Shown: positions 8,984-18,326, numbered from the stretch's first letter. The stretch: DNA of 64,000 bases from CAZSXS01 sp964611385 (GCA_964611385.1 CAZSXS010000004.1:1-64000); one strand, 5' to 3'. Numbers and translations are program-made. Notes: generated by a model not told the origin, from the letters alone.

Positions 8984-10336
8984 TTACAGTCCTTTTTTCT
9001 TTAAACCATCCACGAAGGAGGCCTTTAAGGTATCGTGATCTGGAATGATGGAGATAAATTTAATTTCTCCGTCAACGCAAATGGTGGGGATATTGGAAAC
9101 GCCTAACTTCAACATAACGGCGACGGATTCCTTTTCCTTGACCTTGTATTCCTTGATCGACAGGTTCTTCAGGTCTGAAGCGGCTGTCCGAACGGCTTCC
9201 ATCATGTACTGACAGGGTGCGCAAGACTCGGAGTCAAGCGTGATCACATCAATGTAAACCGTGCTTTGGTCGCTGTAATCAGGCAAGGAAACCTCAATGC
9301 CGGAAAGAGGGCTGACGCTTTCCATCAGGTCTGCAACTTCTCCATGAACCACAGCCGCAACAGCTTCTGCGTTTTCCACGGGAACATCAAAGGGCATGTC
9401 ACAGCCTGGTGAAAGCACAAAGCCTTTTGTGCCGCCGATGGCCAGGCAGTTCATAGCGTCATTTATGTTGTCGGCAACACTTCCGAACAGCATGGTAAGC
9501 GTAAGCTTAATGTTCCCGCCGAAGGAAATATTATACTTTCTGCAAACGTCCCGAACATAGTCCAGAGGAATATTCTCGTCGATAGACAAGCCGTCAGGAC
9601 CGCTCTTACACATGACTTCAATGTTGTTCTTAGCGTTTCCGCAAACAAACAGAGTAACCAGCTTATTACGACTACGGACATAGTCATAGATTTTTTTACA
9701 ATAAGGCAAAACAAATTCCTCAAAGTTATCAGAAGAAATCTGGGAGGTCATAGGGTCTACAATGGCAATGATATCAACACCAGCATCCAGATACATTTTG
9801 GCAGTCTGTATGCCTACCTCAGCGCAGAAGTCCAGAAGCTTATAGGTTTCTTCCGGCTCGTCTATCATATTGTAGAAGATATCGGTTCCCAGCAAGTGCA
9901 GAGCCAGGGTAAAGGGGCCAGTGATCAGGCCGTAAACCGCTTTGTCCTTTCCAACGGTCTCACAAATTTTGCGACAGGCATCCAGGACAATGGGAAAGCG
10001 ACCATCCTTTTCCGTCGGAATTTTTAAGTCAGCAAGCGTTTTACCCTCGGCTAAGGGGTGGGAGATAACAGAAGGAGGGTTATGGGTAGCCCATTGGAGA
10101 CGACAGCCCATGGCCTCAGCCTCAATCTGTAGGTCAAACAAAGCCGGGATTCCGTCAGCACGGTACTTCTCTACTGCCAGGCTTACTGCTTTCGTGATAT
10201 GTTCACTGCTCTTGAAAAATTCTTCTGCGTTTACGCCGATCAGCTTCGCTGCATGACAGCCCACAAAGGGGACCCAGGGTGCTCTTGGCGTTTCTTGATT
10301 TTTAATGGCTGCTAAAACCAGTTCTTTTGAATTCAT
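8984..10336 (-). CDS. UroD/MtaA-type methyltransferase fused to a C-terminal thioredoxin-like domain
   Basis: A 450-residue protein. Residues 1 to ~340 are a uroporphyrinogen decarboxylase-fold domain of the MtaA/MtbA/CmuA group, which move methyl groups between corrinoid proteins and thiols (ITGPFTLALHLLG; GADIIAIVDPM-like strand). The zinc site of that group is H-x-C...C. Here Cys232 (LFVCGN) and Cys312 (SPGCDMP) are present, but the usual His is Phe230. Residues ~355-450 form a thioredoxin-like domain with CAPC (Cys372, Cys375) and a cis-Pro segment NIPTICVDG. It is first in a tight operon with a small CTAC protein and a COG0523 GTPase. No corrinoid protein is encoded in the window, so the methyl donor and acceptor are unknown. 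True haem-pathway UroD is unlikely. Confidence 0.85.
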   Translation of the reverse strand: MNSKELVLAAIKNQETPRAPWVPFVGCHAAKLIGVNAEEFFKSSEHITKAVSLAVEKYRADGIPALFDLQIEAEAMGCRLQWATHNPPSVISHPLAEGKTLADLKIPTEKDGRFPIVLDACRKICETVGKDKAVYGLITGPFTLALHLLGTDIFYNMIDEPEETYKLLDFCAEVGIQTAKMYLDAGVDIIAIVDPMTSQISSDNFEEFVLPYCKKIYDYVRSRNKLVTLFVCGNAKNNIEVMCKSGPDGLSIDENIPLDYVRDVCRKYNISFGGNIKLTLTMLFGSVADNINDAMNCLAIGGTKGFVLSPGCDMPFDVPVENAEAVAAVVHGEVADLMESVSPLSGIEVSLPDYSDQSTVYIDVITLDSESCAPCQYMMEAVRTAASDLKNLSIKEYKVKEKESVAVMLKLGVSNIPTICVDGEIKFISIIPDHDTLKASFVDGLKKKGL

Positions 10337-10363
10337 ATTTTAATTCCATCCTTATCTTTTATT

Positions 10364-10465
10364 TATACTCAGTCACGCTAGCTTTGCAAAGCCGCCGCCC
10401 AAAACAATAGAATTTAAGCAGGTTGAATGATGGCGGCTTGGTAAATGTTTAAGAGACTGAGTATA
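10364..10465 (-). repeat. Family B repeat, copy B1 (MITE-like)
   Basis: A 102-bp element bounded by perfect inverted ends TATACTCAGT (10364-10373) and ACTGAGTATA (10456-10465). Its reverse complement matches copy B2 (24866-24968) at most positions, including AAACATTTAC, AAGCCGCCATCAT and GGCGGCGGCTTT. A further half-site (CTTTGCAAAG...ACTGAGTATA) follows at 10469-10498, suggesting a second, damaged insertion. It fills most of the gap between the methyltransferase operon and ligA. Confidence 0.85.
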
Positions 10466-10582
10466 GCTACTTTGCAAAGTTGACAGTACTGAGTATAAGT
10501 GACGAAAGCCCTGTTTTCTTTAACTATTTTATTTTTATTTGTAAATGATTATGGTTTCAGTTTTTACCAATCCGTTTTTTAG

Positions 10583-10611
10583 TTGCTAATAACTGTATTT
10601 TGTGGCATAAT
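10583..10611 (+). promoter_or_regulatory. Candidate sigma-A promoter of ligA
   Basis: TTGCTA and CATAAT are separated by 17 bp, ending about 50 bp before the ligA ATG at 10661. Confidence 0.55.
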
Positions 10612-10660
10612 CCAGAACAAATTAAAGGGAAATTAACATACCACAAGAAAGGAATTTTCT

Positions 10661-12721
10661 ATGCCGCGCAAAAAAAACACAGACGACACAAAAACAGAAA
10701 CCCAGCAAGTCAAAAAAACGCCTCGTAAGAAAGAGGGCGTAGAGGCTAAAGCTTTCGAATCCGATCTGGAGCTTTCTATAAAAATCCGCTCCCTTACGGA
10801 ACGATTGAATGAAGCCAGAAAAGCCTATGAAACCGGCACGGCTATCATGAGTGACCGGGAATACGACGCTCTGTATGACGAATTATTGGAAATAGAGCAA
10901 AGGACAGGGATCATCCTAGAAGACAGTCCGACTCAAAACGTAGGTTACACCGTCCTGGACAGTTTGGAAAAGGTTCCTCATGAGCGCCCTATGTTATCCT
11001 TGGATAAGACCAAGGAGGTCAGCAAGCTAAAGTCCTTTTTGGACAAAGAAGAAGGACTGTTGTCCTGGAAGCTAGACGGGCTGACAGTCGTACTGAAGTA
11101 TCAGGGCGGCCTGCTCAACCAAGCACTCACCCGCGGCAACGGCTTAATCGGGGAGGACATCACCCATAACGCAAAGCACTTTAAAAACCTGCCAAAAAAA
11201 ATAGCCCATACGGGCGAGCTGATTATACGTGCTGAGGCAGTGATTTCGTATAAGGAATTTGAAAAAATCAATGAGGACTCCCAAGAAAAATACAAAAACC
11301 CAAGAAATCTATGCAGCGGCACGGTTCGGCAGCTAAACAGTGAGATTGTTGCAAAACGGAGTATTGATCTTTTTGCCTTCTCCCTAGTGAAATCCGACGA
11401 GACTTTTGAAAAAAAATCTCAAGGGCTTCTTTGGCTGCAAGGGCTTGGGTTTCAGATTGTAGGCTATGAGATGGTTACGGCGGCCACTGTGGAAGAGAAG
11501 GTTTTGGACTTCGAGCAAAAAATCAGCCAAAACGAGTATGGCTCAGACGGCCTCGTACTAACTTATGACGACATTGCCTACAGTCTATCTCTTGGCCAAA
11601 CCTCTAAATTCCCCAGGGATTCCATTGCCTTTAAATGGCGGGATGAACTGAGTGAAACGACTCTCTTGGAAGTGAGCTGGAACACCTCACGAACGGGCTT
11701 GATCAATCCCGTTGCGGTTTTTGAGCCGGTAGAGCTGGAGGGAACAACGGTTCGAAACGCCAGCCTTCATAATTTAAGCATACTGGAGGAACTGGAGCTT
11801 GGCATCGGGGACACCATTACCGTGTATAAGGCTAACATGATCATCCCCCAGGTGGCTGACAACCTAACTCGCAGCAATCAGATTGATATCCCTAAAAGCT
11901 GCCCCGTTTGCGGCAGCGATACAGAGATCGTCACGAACATAACGGTCAAATCCCTCTATTGTTCCAATCCAAACTGCCGGGCGCAGCTGGTGCATTCTCT
12001 CACCCACTATTGTTGCCGGGACGCCTGTAACATCGAAAACCTTTCGGAAGCCACTATAGAAAAGTTCGTGGATCAGGGTTTTATTGAGGATTTTTCGGAT
12101 ATCTATAAGTTGCCAGATCATGAAGAAGCCATTTTGGAGCTAGAAGGCTTTGGTCGCCGCTCCTATGACAGACTGATGGAATCCATTGAAAAGTCAAAAA
12201 CTCTGCCTCTGTTCCGACTGATTTATGCCCTGGGCATTCACCATGTGGGTCTTAGCAATGCAAAGCTCTTATGCAAGCACTACAGCCTGGATGAAATCCG
12301 AAGCATCAGCGTAGAACAGTTGGTGGCCATTGACGGCTTTGGAGAAGTGATTGCAAACTCTATTGTAAAGTATTTTTCTAACCAGGAAAACCAAAGCTTG
12401 CTGGGTCGCCTTTTAAGCTATGTGGAAATTCTTCCAGACAAGACCCATGTTCAGGGTGATACATCGGATCAATCCCAACTTCCCCTAAAAGGTCTGAGCT
12501 TTGTAATTACAGGTACGCTGAATCACTTCGAAAATCGGGGCCTATTGGAAAGCCTTATTGAAGAGAAAGGCGGCTCCGTATCCAAGAGCGTCAGCAAGAA
12601 CACCAGTTATCTAATTAACAATGACCAAGACTCCGCTTCTTCCAAAAACAAAAAGGCCCTTAGCCTTGGTATTCAGATTATCAGTGAAGATGCGTTTTTG
12701 GAAATGGTTGGGGCGCAGTAA
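10661..12721 (+). CDS. ligA: NAD-dependent DNA ligase (divergent LigA)
   Basis: A 686-residue ligase joining nicked DNA using NAD. The order is a basic ~30-residue N-terminal tail, domain Ia (SDREYDALYDEL), adenylation domain with nucleophile Lys137 in WKLDG, OB fold, four-cysteine zinc finger (CPVCGS...CSNPNC, ~414-437), helix-hairpin-helix repeats and a C-terminal BRCT domain (GLSFVITGTL). It differs from housekeeping LigA at several conserved spots. The usual E-x-K-x-DG is S-W-K-L-DG, RGDG is RGNG, and the helix usually read as PRNAAAGSLRQ is NPRNLCSGTVRQ. Such divergent copies occur in Clostridia, sometimes beside a normal ligA, so this may be an accessory paralogue. ATG start; AAGAAAGGAA upstream. 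Confidence 0.92.
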   Translation: MPRKKNTDDTKTETQQVKKTPRKKEGVEAKAFESDLELSIKIRSLTERLNEARKAYETGTAIMSDREYDALYDELLEIEQRTGIILEDSPTQNVGYTVLDSLEKVPHERPMLSLDKTKEVSKLKSFLDKEEGLLSWKLDGLTVVLKYQGGLLNQALTRGNGLIGEDITHNAKHFKNLPKKIAHTGELIIRAEAVISYKEFEKINEDSQEKYKNPRNLCSGTVRQLNSEIVAKRSIDLFAFSLVKSDETFEKKSQGLLWLQGLGFQIVGYEMVTAATVEEKVLDFEQKISQNEYGSDGLVLTYDDIAYSLSLGQTSKFPRDSIAFKWRDELSETTLLEVSWNTSRTGLINPVAVFEPVELEGTTVRNASLHNLSILEELELGIGDTITVYKANMIIPQVADNLTRSNQIDIPKSCPVCGSDTEIVTNITVKSLYCSNPNCRAQLVHSLTHYCCRDACNIENLSEATIEKFVDQGFIEDFSDIYKLPDHEEAILELEGFGRRSYDRLMESIEKSKTLPLFRLIYALGIHHVGLSNAKLLCKHYSLDEIRSISVEQLVAIDGFGEVIANSIVKYFSNQENQSLLGRLLSYVEILPDKTHVQGDTSDQSQLPLKGLSFVITGTLNHFENRGLLESLIEEKGGSVSKSVSKNTSYLINNDQDSASSKNKKALSLGIQIISEDAFLEMVGAQ

Positions 12722-12872
12722 AGGCGACTAACCTTGGAAACATAGGGAGAGATGACTTCGCTCTTTCGCAGATTCAAATATTTTGCATTAAGTAAACCTT
12801 TCAAAGCCTACGCTCATGATTCCACCGGCAGACAAAATCAATAGGATGGTTGTTGTTAGCAATTTAAGGTGA

Positions 12873-12909
12873 AAAAGAGCGCGACCGACAGATGCGGTCG
12901 CGCTCTTTT
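12873..12909. terminator. Bidirectional rho-independent terminator
   Basis: AAAAGAGCGCGACCG pairs perfectly with CGGTCGCGCTCTTTT around a 7-nt loop. A- and T-tracts on both sides allow it to end ligA on the plus strand and the AraC-type gene on the minus strand. Confidence 0.9.
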
Positions 12910-12938
12910 AAGTGAAGAACTCTATTGGGCACTTGATT

Positions 12939-13727
12939 TTATATAGCAATCATCAAATAATCCCAACCATCGGAAGTATACGCCTTTGTAAAACCGAAAT
13001 GCAGGAAGGCCTTGCAGCTTTCACTGTTTTCGTATTGCGGAGATATTAGCGTTGACACGTTCATCATCTTGCATTGGCGTTTCATCTCGGCAAGCATTTT
13101 TTCCATGACAGCATCATTATCTCCACCAGTTAAAACAAAATTGTTATCGAAAAGGAAGCCAAGTGGCAATCCGAATGGTTTTTCCATTGGGAGCGCCATA
13201 ACCACTTTACCGTCAACCTGTGCAACAAGATGAATACCCTCTCGGCGCTCTAGTTTTTCGATCGATGGCAAGATTTTAACCTCCGTAATCTGCCTTGGTG
13301 TCATTGCACTGTAAACATTTTCCCACAAGTCTTGAACGTCGTCTTTACATATGGGACGAATAACGATTTTTGAATTTTCCACTAGCTTTATCCCCTTTGT
13401 TTTTGGTTTTCGTGCATGTTCGGCATACTCCTTTGGCGATACGCCGAATTGTGCGGTAAAAGCTCTTGTAAATCCCGCGTGAGTGCCAAAGCAGTAGTCC
13501 ATTGCTACTTCGCAAATGCCTTTTCCGTGGGAAATTTCAATTGCACTGGCATAAATACGTTGTTCACGAACATACTCCATGATCGACTGCCCTGTGACCC
13601 CCTTAAACTCGCGAGCAAAGTGATAAGCCGAATACCCGACAAAACGCGCTATTTCATCAAGTGAAAATTCGTCTTTCAAATGTTCAGATACAAAAGATTT
13701 TACCTTGTCAATGTGTGCCTGTTCCAT
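12939..13727 (-). CDS. AraC-family regulator with C-terminal GNAT-like domain
   Basis: I place the start at ATG 13727 (MEQAHIDKVK), which has AGAAGGA 8 nt upstream. The open frame continues to 13946 but that part has no ribosome site and would run into the ychF terminator. The 262-residue product starts with an AraC DNA-binding domain of two helix-turn-helix motifs (LDEIARFVGYSAYHFAREFK; YCFGTHAGFTRAFTAQFG, ending PKEY, ~residues 8-105). It continues with ~150 residues resembling an acetyltransferase (GNAT) fold, ending in KAFLHFGFTKAYTSDG. AraC proteins of this kind sense small molecules or modify a target through the C-terminal domain; the ligand is unknown. Confidence 0.82.
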   Translation of the reverse strand: MEQAHIDKVKSFVSEHLKDEFSLDEIARFVGYSAYHFAREFKGVTGQSIMEYVREQRIYASAIEISHGKGICEVAMDYCFGTHAGFTRAFTAQFGVSPKEYAEHARKPKTKGIKLVENSKIVIRPICKDDVQDLWENVYSAMTPRQITEVKILPSIEKLERREGIHLVAQVDGKVVMALPMEKPFGLPLGFLFDNNFVLTGGDNDAVMEKMLAEMKRQCKMMNVSTLISPQYENSESCKAFLHFGFTKAYTSDGWDYLMIAI

Positions 13728-13878
13728 AAGATCAATCCTTCTCCGTACGGTAACTTTATTATAACGAATATTTTGTACAAAGCTTTTCGTGAATTGCGGA
13801 TTTAAAACATAGAAATTCAGAGAACGATACTCTTTCTTCTGAGCAGAATATAATTTTTCGGGTAGGGGTAAAACCCAA

Positions 13879-13911
13879 AAAATCGGGGTTACGGCATATT
13901 GCCGTAACCCC
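13879..13911 (-). terminator. Rho-independent terminator of ychF
   Basis: On the minus strand GGGGTTACGGCA pairs with TGCCGTAACCCC (13911-13885), followed by GATTTTTT. It lies about 35 bp after the ychF stop. Confidence 0.88.
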
Positions 13912-13946
13912 AGTATTAACAAATAAAAATGAATAAAACAATCCAC

Positions 13947-15026
13947 TTACACATTAAACCTAAACAAAGTCACATCCCCATCTTTCATGACATATTCCTT
14001 ACCCTCCAGGCGCACCAGACCTTTTTCTTTGGCAGCGGTGTAGGAGCCTAGGCTGATGAGGTCGTCATAGTTGACAATTTCCGCTCGAATAAAGCCCCGC
14101 TCAAAGTCCGTATGGATTTTTCCCGCAGCTTGGGGCGCCTTTGAACCCTTCTTAATGGTCCAGGCCCGCACTTCCTTTGGCCCTGCGGTCAAAAAGCTGA
14201 TGAGACCCAGTAACTCGTAGCTGGCTTTGATGATTCGTTCCAGACCACTTTCCTCTAAGCCCAAATCTTGTAAAAACAAAAGCTTTTCGTCCTCGTCCAA
14301 TTGGGCAATCTCTGCTTCTATCTTGGCACAGACCACGAAAACCTGGGAACCCTCCGACTTCGCATAGGCTTCAAGCGTGGCTACATGCTCGTTGTGAAGT
14401 GCTTCCTCGGAAACATTAGCAGCATAGATGACCGGCTTTGTAGTCAGCAGATTCAAGCTGGCTACGATGGCCTTATCCTCTTCATCGAAGCTCAGGCTTC
14501 TTGCCGACTGTCCCTTGTTCAGGGTTTCGATGATTTGCTCAATGAGTTCCGCTTCTCTTTGATAGGACTTGTCTGCCTTAAGTGCCTTGCCGATTTTGGA
14601 CTGGCGGCGTTCCAAGCTGTCCAGATCTGCATAGATCAGCTCCAAGTTGATGGTTTCGATATCGCGGCAAGGATCCACGGTTTGATCCACATGGATCACA
14701 TTGCCATCCTCGAAGCAGCGCACCACATGCAGCAGTGCGTCCACCTCCCGAATGTGGGACAAAAACTGGTTGCCCAGCCCCTCTCCCTTGGAAGCCCCCC
14801 GCACCAGACCGGCTATATCGACAAACTCCACTACGGCGGGAATTAACTTTTCCGATTTATACAGCTCTTGCAGCCGGTTTAGCCTATCATCTCTCACCGG
14901 AACGATGCCCACATTGGGGTCTATGGTACAAAACGGATAATTGGCCGCCTCGGCCCCCGCCTTGGTCAAAGAATTAAACAAAGTGCTTTTGCCCACATTG
15001 GGAAGCCCAACAATCCCTAATTTCAT
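13947..15026 (-). CDS. ychF: YchF/OLA1-family P-loop ATPase
   Basis: A 359-residue Obg-related protein of normal family length. It has the P-loop GLPNVGKST at residues 7-15, the G2/G3 regions ([28 protein letters not shown]), a central coiled coil ([13 protein letters not shown]) and a C-terminal TGS domain ([20 protein letters not shown]). YchF proteins bind ATP rather than GTP and associate with ribosomes. The usual G4 motif NKxD is replaced by NVSE, as is normal for YchF. Start ATG with AAAGGGAG. It is monocistronic, with its own terminator. Confidence 0.96.
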   Translation of the reverse strand: MKLGIVGLPNVGKSTLFNSLTKAGAEAANYPFCTIDPNVGIVPVRDDRLNRLQELYKSEKLIPAVVEFVDIAGLVRGASKGEGLGNQFLSHIREVDALLHVVRCFEDGNVIHVDQTVDPCRDIETINLELIYADLDSLERRQSKIGKALKADKSYQREAELIEQIIETLNKGQSARSLSFDEEDKAIVASLNLLTTKPVIYAANVSEEALHNEHVATLEAYAKSEGSQVFVVCAKIEAEIAQLDEDEKLLFLQDLGLEESGLERIIKASYELLGLISFLTAGPKEVRAWTIKKGSKAPQAAGKIHTDFERGFIRAEIVNYDDLISLGSYTAAKEKGLVRLEGKEYVMKDGDVTLFRFNV

Positions 15027-15317
15027 TTCTTTACTCCCTTTCTTAGTTCATCAGAATTTAATACTTATTCAATACTTATTCAACAAATTCAGTCAACTGT
15101 ATCACAGTTACTTTAAACCGTCAACTTCAATTTCCTGTGAGGAGCAACATTCTTTGTAGTTTCTTTAAACATTTTCATGGCTAAGAATGGTATACTTTAT
15201 AAAACAAATTTGTTGAGCCAACTGATCAATTAAATTTGTTGAATCCAAACGAAGGGGGGCTTACTTACATTTTTCACGTAGTATTTAAGTGCGGCAAAGC
15301 CGCAGAGGGAGCATATT
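15027..15317. other. Intergenic region between divergent ychF and the secreted repeat protein
   Basis: About 290 bp without a gene. It must hold the promoters of both flanking genes, but no strong -35/-10 pair stands out. A small hairpin TGCGGC-AAA-GCCGCA (15290-15304) lies immediately before the GAGGGAG ribosome site of the plus-strand gene at 15318 and could affect its translation. Confidence 0.5.
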
Positions 15318-16280
15318 ATGATTAAAACAAAGAGAATTTTCGTTTCACTGGTAATGACATTTTGCATTACCTTGATGTCCTTGGGGTTTCGTCCAGCTTC
15401 TGTACAGGCAGCTTCCACCAAGGATTTTGTAGTGATTAACCTAACCCAGGCAGAAATTTATGCCCTATATGTCTCTCCGTCGGATGCTGAGGACTGGGGC
15501 GAGGATATTTTAACCGTTGACACGCTTCCCAATGAAGAAATGGTTGAAGTTCAATTTGACTTTAATGAAGACATAAGCTTTTGGGATTTGAGAGCAGAAG
15601 ACCAGGACGGGAACGCCATTGTCTTTGAGAATGTGAATGTAGATGAGATTTGGAATGTTACTTTGGGCTTTGTTGATGAAAAACCGGTAGCTCTCATGGG
15701 CAAAAAGCACTGGGTTAATCTGAATAATGCCACAGGCGTTGACATTTATGCCCTCTATCTTTCACCCACCGATACCGATGCGTGGGGCGAGGATGTCTTG
15801 GATGTGGAAGTACTCTCCGACGGCGAAGAAGCTCAATTTATGGTTTTGGCTCAGGCTGGTCAAAGATATTGGGATTTAAGGATTGAAGATTCAGACGGAA
15901 ACGCAGTGACCTGGACAGGTCTTGACATCACTACCATGAGCGACTTAAAGCTCATCCTCAAGGATGGTGAAGCACTCATCGGTGCCAATTACAATTTGGA
16001 CTTCACTTTGACAAATAATGCCGGACTTCCGCTGTATGCCTTGTATCTCTCTCCTGCCGAATCCAACGAGTGGGGAGAGGATATCTTAGGTCTTGATATA
16101 CTTGAAGACGGTACAAAGGCAAACATCTCATTTGCTCCTGATGCAAGCGCTCAGCTTTGGGATTTAAGAATCGAAGACCAAGACGGCGGCTTTGAAGTTT
16201 GGAAAAATATTGATTTGTCTGTTGCAAACGAAATTACGATTGTCATAGAAAACAAGGTTTGCAAAGCATATGTCCGATAA
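15318..16280 (+). CDS. Secreted protein with three repeated YALYxSP domains
   Basis: A 320-residue protein with a clear signal peptide (basic MIKTKR, hydrophobic core, cleavage near VQA-AS at ~32). The mature part is three repeats of about 80-90 residues. Each starts with (I/P)YALY(V/L)SP, continues W-GED(I/V)L, and ends W-DLR-x-ED-x-DG (WGED at ~58, 145 and 235). The family has no assigned function that I can name. The strongly conserved W, D and G residues and lack of cysteines suggest small beta domains acting outside the cell. ATG with GAGGGAG. It is monocistronic and followed by a strong terminator. Confidence 0.85.
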   Translation: MIKTKRIFVSLVMTFCITLMSLGFRPASVQAASTKDFVVINLTQAEIYALYVSPSDAEDWGEDILTVDTLPNEEMVEVQFDFNEDISFWDLRAEDQDGNAIVFENVNVDEIWNVTLGFVDEKPVALMGKKHWVNLNNATGVDIYALYLSPTDTDAWGEDVLDVEVLSDGEEAQFMVLAQAGQRYWDLRIEDSDGNAVTWTGLDITTMSDLKLILKDGEALIGANYNLDFTLTNNAGLPLYALYLSPAESNEWGEDILGLDILEDGTKANISFAPDASAQLWDLRIEDQDGGFEVWKNIDLSVANEITIVIENKVCKAYVR

Positions 16281-16321
16281 GCAATAAAAGTATAATGCCC
16301 CCCTTTTTATTGCCTTGCAAA

Positions 16322-16367
16322 AAAAACAGCCTCTTTCCGACTGCAATCGGACAGAGGCTGTTTTTTT
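16322..16367 (+). terminator. Rho-independent terminator
   Basis: AACAGCCTCT..TCCGA pairs with TCGGA..AGAGGCTGTT, followed by seven T. It ends the secreted repeat-protein transcript. Confidence 0.92.
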
Positions 16368-16398
16368 CTTGCTTTTGATAAATGGTTAAGAGACTATG

Positions 16399-16427
16399 TT
16401 TACAAATGATTTAGAAAATGCTATATT
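16399..16427 (+). promoter_or_regulatory. Candidate sigma-A promoter of the secreted protein/two-component operon
   Basis: TTTACA (16399-16404) and TATATT (16422-16427) with 17-bp spacing, 30 bp before the start codon at 16457. Confidence 0.6.
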
Positions 16428-16456
16428 TTTATAAAAAGAATAGGAGGACAGTAAGA

Positions 16457-18307
16457 ATGAAAACGCTAACAATAACAATCTTTTTTCTTGTACTGTTGTT
16501 GAATTCAAATGTTTTTGGAGAAGAACTAAGCGATGCACATTTTTCATCCACTACAACTGAATTCACGGCACAAGAAGCAGAGGCAGAAAAAACAGAGACA
16601 CAAGAAACAAAGGCAGAAGAAGCAGAGACCGTGGAGTCCGTAGAAACGGCTGTAGATTTAACAGAAGAAGCTGTGAATCGAACACAAGCAGCTGTGCTTC
16701 TATCAGGGGAAACTGAACCAATGATTGAGGAAGCCATACAATCTGCAGAAACGGAGAAGCTCTGCGTAGAAGCTGCACCACAGCTTACAGACGACTCTAA
16801 AAGCACAAAGGAGACAGCAGAGGCAAGGGAGGAAATCCTTAGCTCCGCTGCGTCCTACATCACACAATATGAACCCTATTCGGCGGGAATATTACCCGAA
16901 GCAAGCTATGAGCTGCTTCCGAAATTCAGCTATGCTTATTTAAGCCTACCGATTAATGCACAGGGAACAGCGTATACAGGGAATGTGCAATTGCCCGTGC
17001 AATGGAACAGAGAAGAGTTTGAGGCAAACATGGCGGCGGGAAAAACCGAATTTGAGATATCCGGTGATTTCGTCCTTCCTGATGGAGGCCTGAGCCTAGA
17101 CTCTGTTGTTAACTCTGAGGGCAAGGAATATTACCTGAGCGATTCGATTTTAGTACTGCAGAGTCCTGGTGCTGACTTGCGCCCAACTTTCTCCGTAAGG
17201 TGTTTAAATGAGCCGATCAATAACTTTGAGATTCGCTCCATCATTCCGCCGGATTTTAAAAACATTTATTACTTTGAGTTTGCGATTCCGTATTTATTGG
17301 TTACTGAAAGTGAGCATCATAGTGTTGTGGTCGAGGTTCAGAAAACCCTGGATGGAAGTATCTTTGAAAATGCAGCATTCAGAAACGCCCGCTCTGTTGC
17401 CAACTGGAGAGAGGACCGCTATCAGTACCGAATTGACTCATCCATAGCGATTGAGGACCCTTCGGTGCCTGTTGGTTACCGTGTCGTCGTTCAGAACGGG
17501 CCGCGTGCAGGTAACTCCAATGTTGCTTGGGCCACCTATGACAGTGAACAATTCCGCAAAACCGACAACGGGTATGTCCCTTATATCCCTCCGCTTGTTG
17601 AACCCGATAAAGAAAGCCCCCCTATAACGCCAAGTCCTTCACCTTTGCCTTCACCTTCGCCTTCACCTTCGCCTTCACCTTCGCCTTCACCCCCCTCTAC
17701 TCTTCCCCCGTCGAATTCTTCGCCCTCCGAATCCACAAATCAACCCTCTGAGGATGCGAGTTTAAGAGATAAAAGCGATGAAAGCGAAGGCGGCTTCGAT
17801 GGAGGAACACGAGGCGGTGGTACAAGCCAAACTGCCGGGAGTAAGACCACGGAGGATAAAGTCACCTACAGCGGCACTCAGCTGGAGAAGACTGTTTCCC
17901 ATGGAAAAAATACAGAAATTTCACTTGATGATGTGAAAGTCACGATAGAGAATGAAGTTTTAAAGACACTGCCCAATGGTATTTTTGATACCTTTTCTGT
18001 TTCTGTAAAAAAGCGATCCGATGACAGCTTTTATGTAAGCCTCTTGAGCAATAAAAAAGAAGTAAAGCACTTAAAATATACCGTCTGCCTGCCCTACACC
18101 GCCCCGGAGGGGTATGAATCTATTGAGGTTACCATAGATGAAACCTCAATAGACGAGTTTACATATGATGAGGACGCAAAAACAATCACGCTTACGACCG
18201 ATAAGACAGGGCTGATAAAAATAAAAGCTGTTATTCATTCCGTCCCCGATGAGAGTAAGCCAGAGGAATCAGAAGGATCAGAAAAATCGGCCTTTGAGCC
18301 TAAGTAA
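16457..18307 (+). CDS. Large secreted protein with Pro/Ser linker
   Basis: The start is set at ATG 16457 because TAGGAGGA lies 8 nt upstream; the frame is open to 16418 but the promoter -10 falls there. The 616-residue product has a signal peptide (MKTLTITIFFLVLLL...), then an acidic Thr/Glu/Ala-rich stretch to ~residue 120. A globular region follows (~140-385), then a (Pro-Ser)n linker (~392-413), a Ser/Gly-rich segment and a C-terminal ~120-residue beta-rich domain. No LPxTG or transmembrane anchor is seen at the C-terminus. The response regulator starts 19 bp after the stop, so the protein may act with, or be sensed by, the following two-component system. Function unknown. Confidence 0.82.
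   Translation: MKTLTITIFFLVLLLNSNVFGEELSDAHFSSTTTEFTAQEAEAEKTETQETKAEEAETVESVETAVDLTEEAVNRTQAAVLLSGETEPMIEEAIQSAETEKLCVEAAPQLTDDSKSTKETAEAREEILSSAASYITQYEPYSAGILPEASYELLPKFSYAYLSLPINAQGTAYTGNVQLPVQWNREEFEANMAAGKTEFEISGDFVLPDGGLSLDSVVNSEGKEYYLSDSILVLQSPGADLRPTFSVRCLNEPINNFEIRSIIPPDFKNIYYFEFAIPYLLVTESEHHSVVVEVQKTLDGSIFENAAFRNARSVANWREDRYQYRIDSSIAIEDPSVPVGYRVVVQNGPRAGNSNVAWATYDSEQFRKTDNGYVPYIPPLVEPDKESPPITPSPSPLPSPSPSPSPSPSPSPPSTLPPSNSSPSESTNQPSEDASLRDKSDESEGGFDGGTRGGGTSQTAGSKTTEDKVTYSGTQLEKTVSHGKNTEISLDDVKVTIENEVLKTLPNGIFDTFSVSVKKRSDDSFYVSLLSNKKEVKHLKYTVCLPYTAPEGYESIEVTIDETSIDEFTYDEDAKTITLTTDKTGLIKIKAVIHSVPDESKPEESEGSEKSAFEPK
17632..17692 (+). repeat. In-gene tandem repeat encoding the Pro-Ser linker
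   Basis: A 12-bp unit CCTTCACCTTCG is repeated about five times with small variations. It encodes alternating Pro-Ser. Such tracts can gain or lose units by replication slippage without breaking the frame. Confidence 0.85.
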
Positions 18308-18326
18308 CCCGAGTGGAGGGAGTATC

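Noticed and set aside
8984..10336. Haem-pathway uroporphyrinogen decarboxylase (hemE)
   Set aside because: The H-x-C/Cys-type metal site region, the thioredoxin fusion and the operon context fit the MtaA/MtbA methyltransferase branch, and no haem genes are near.
14301..14846. 181-residue open frame on the plus strand inside ychF
   Set aside because: It is antisense to the highly conserved GTPase core and is explained by codon bias.
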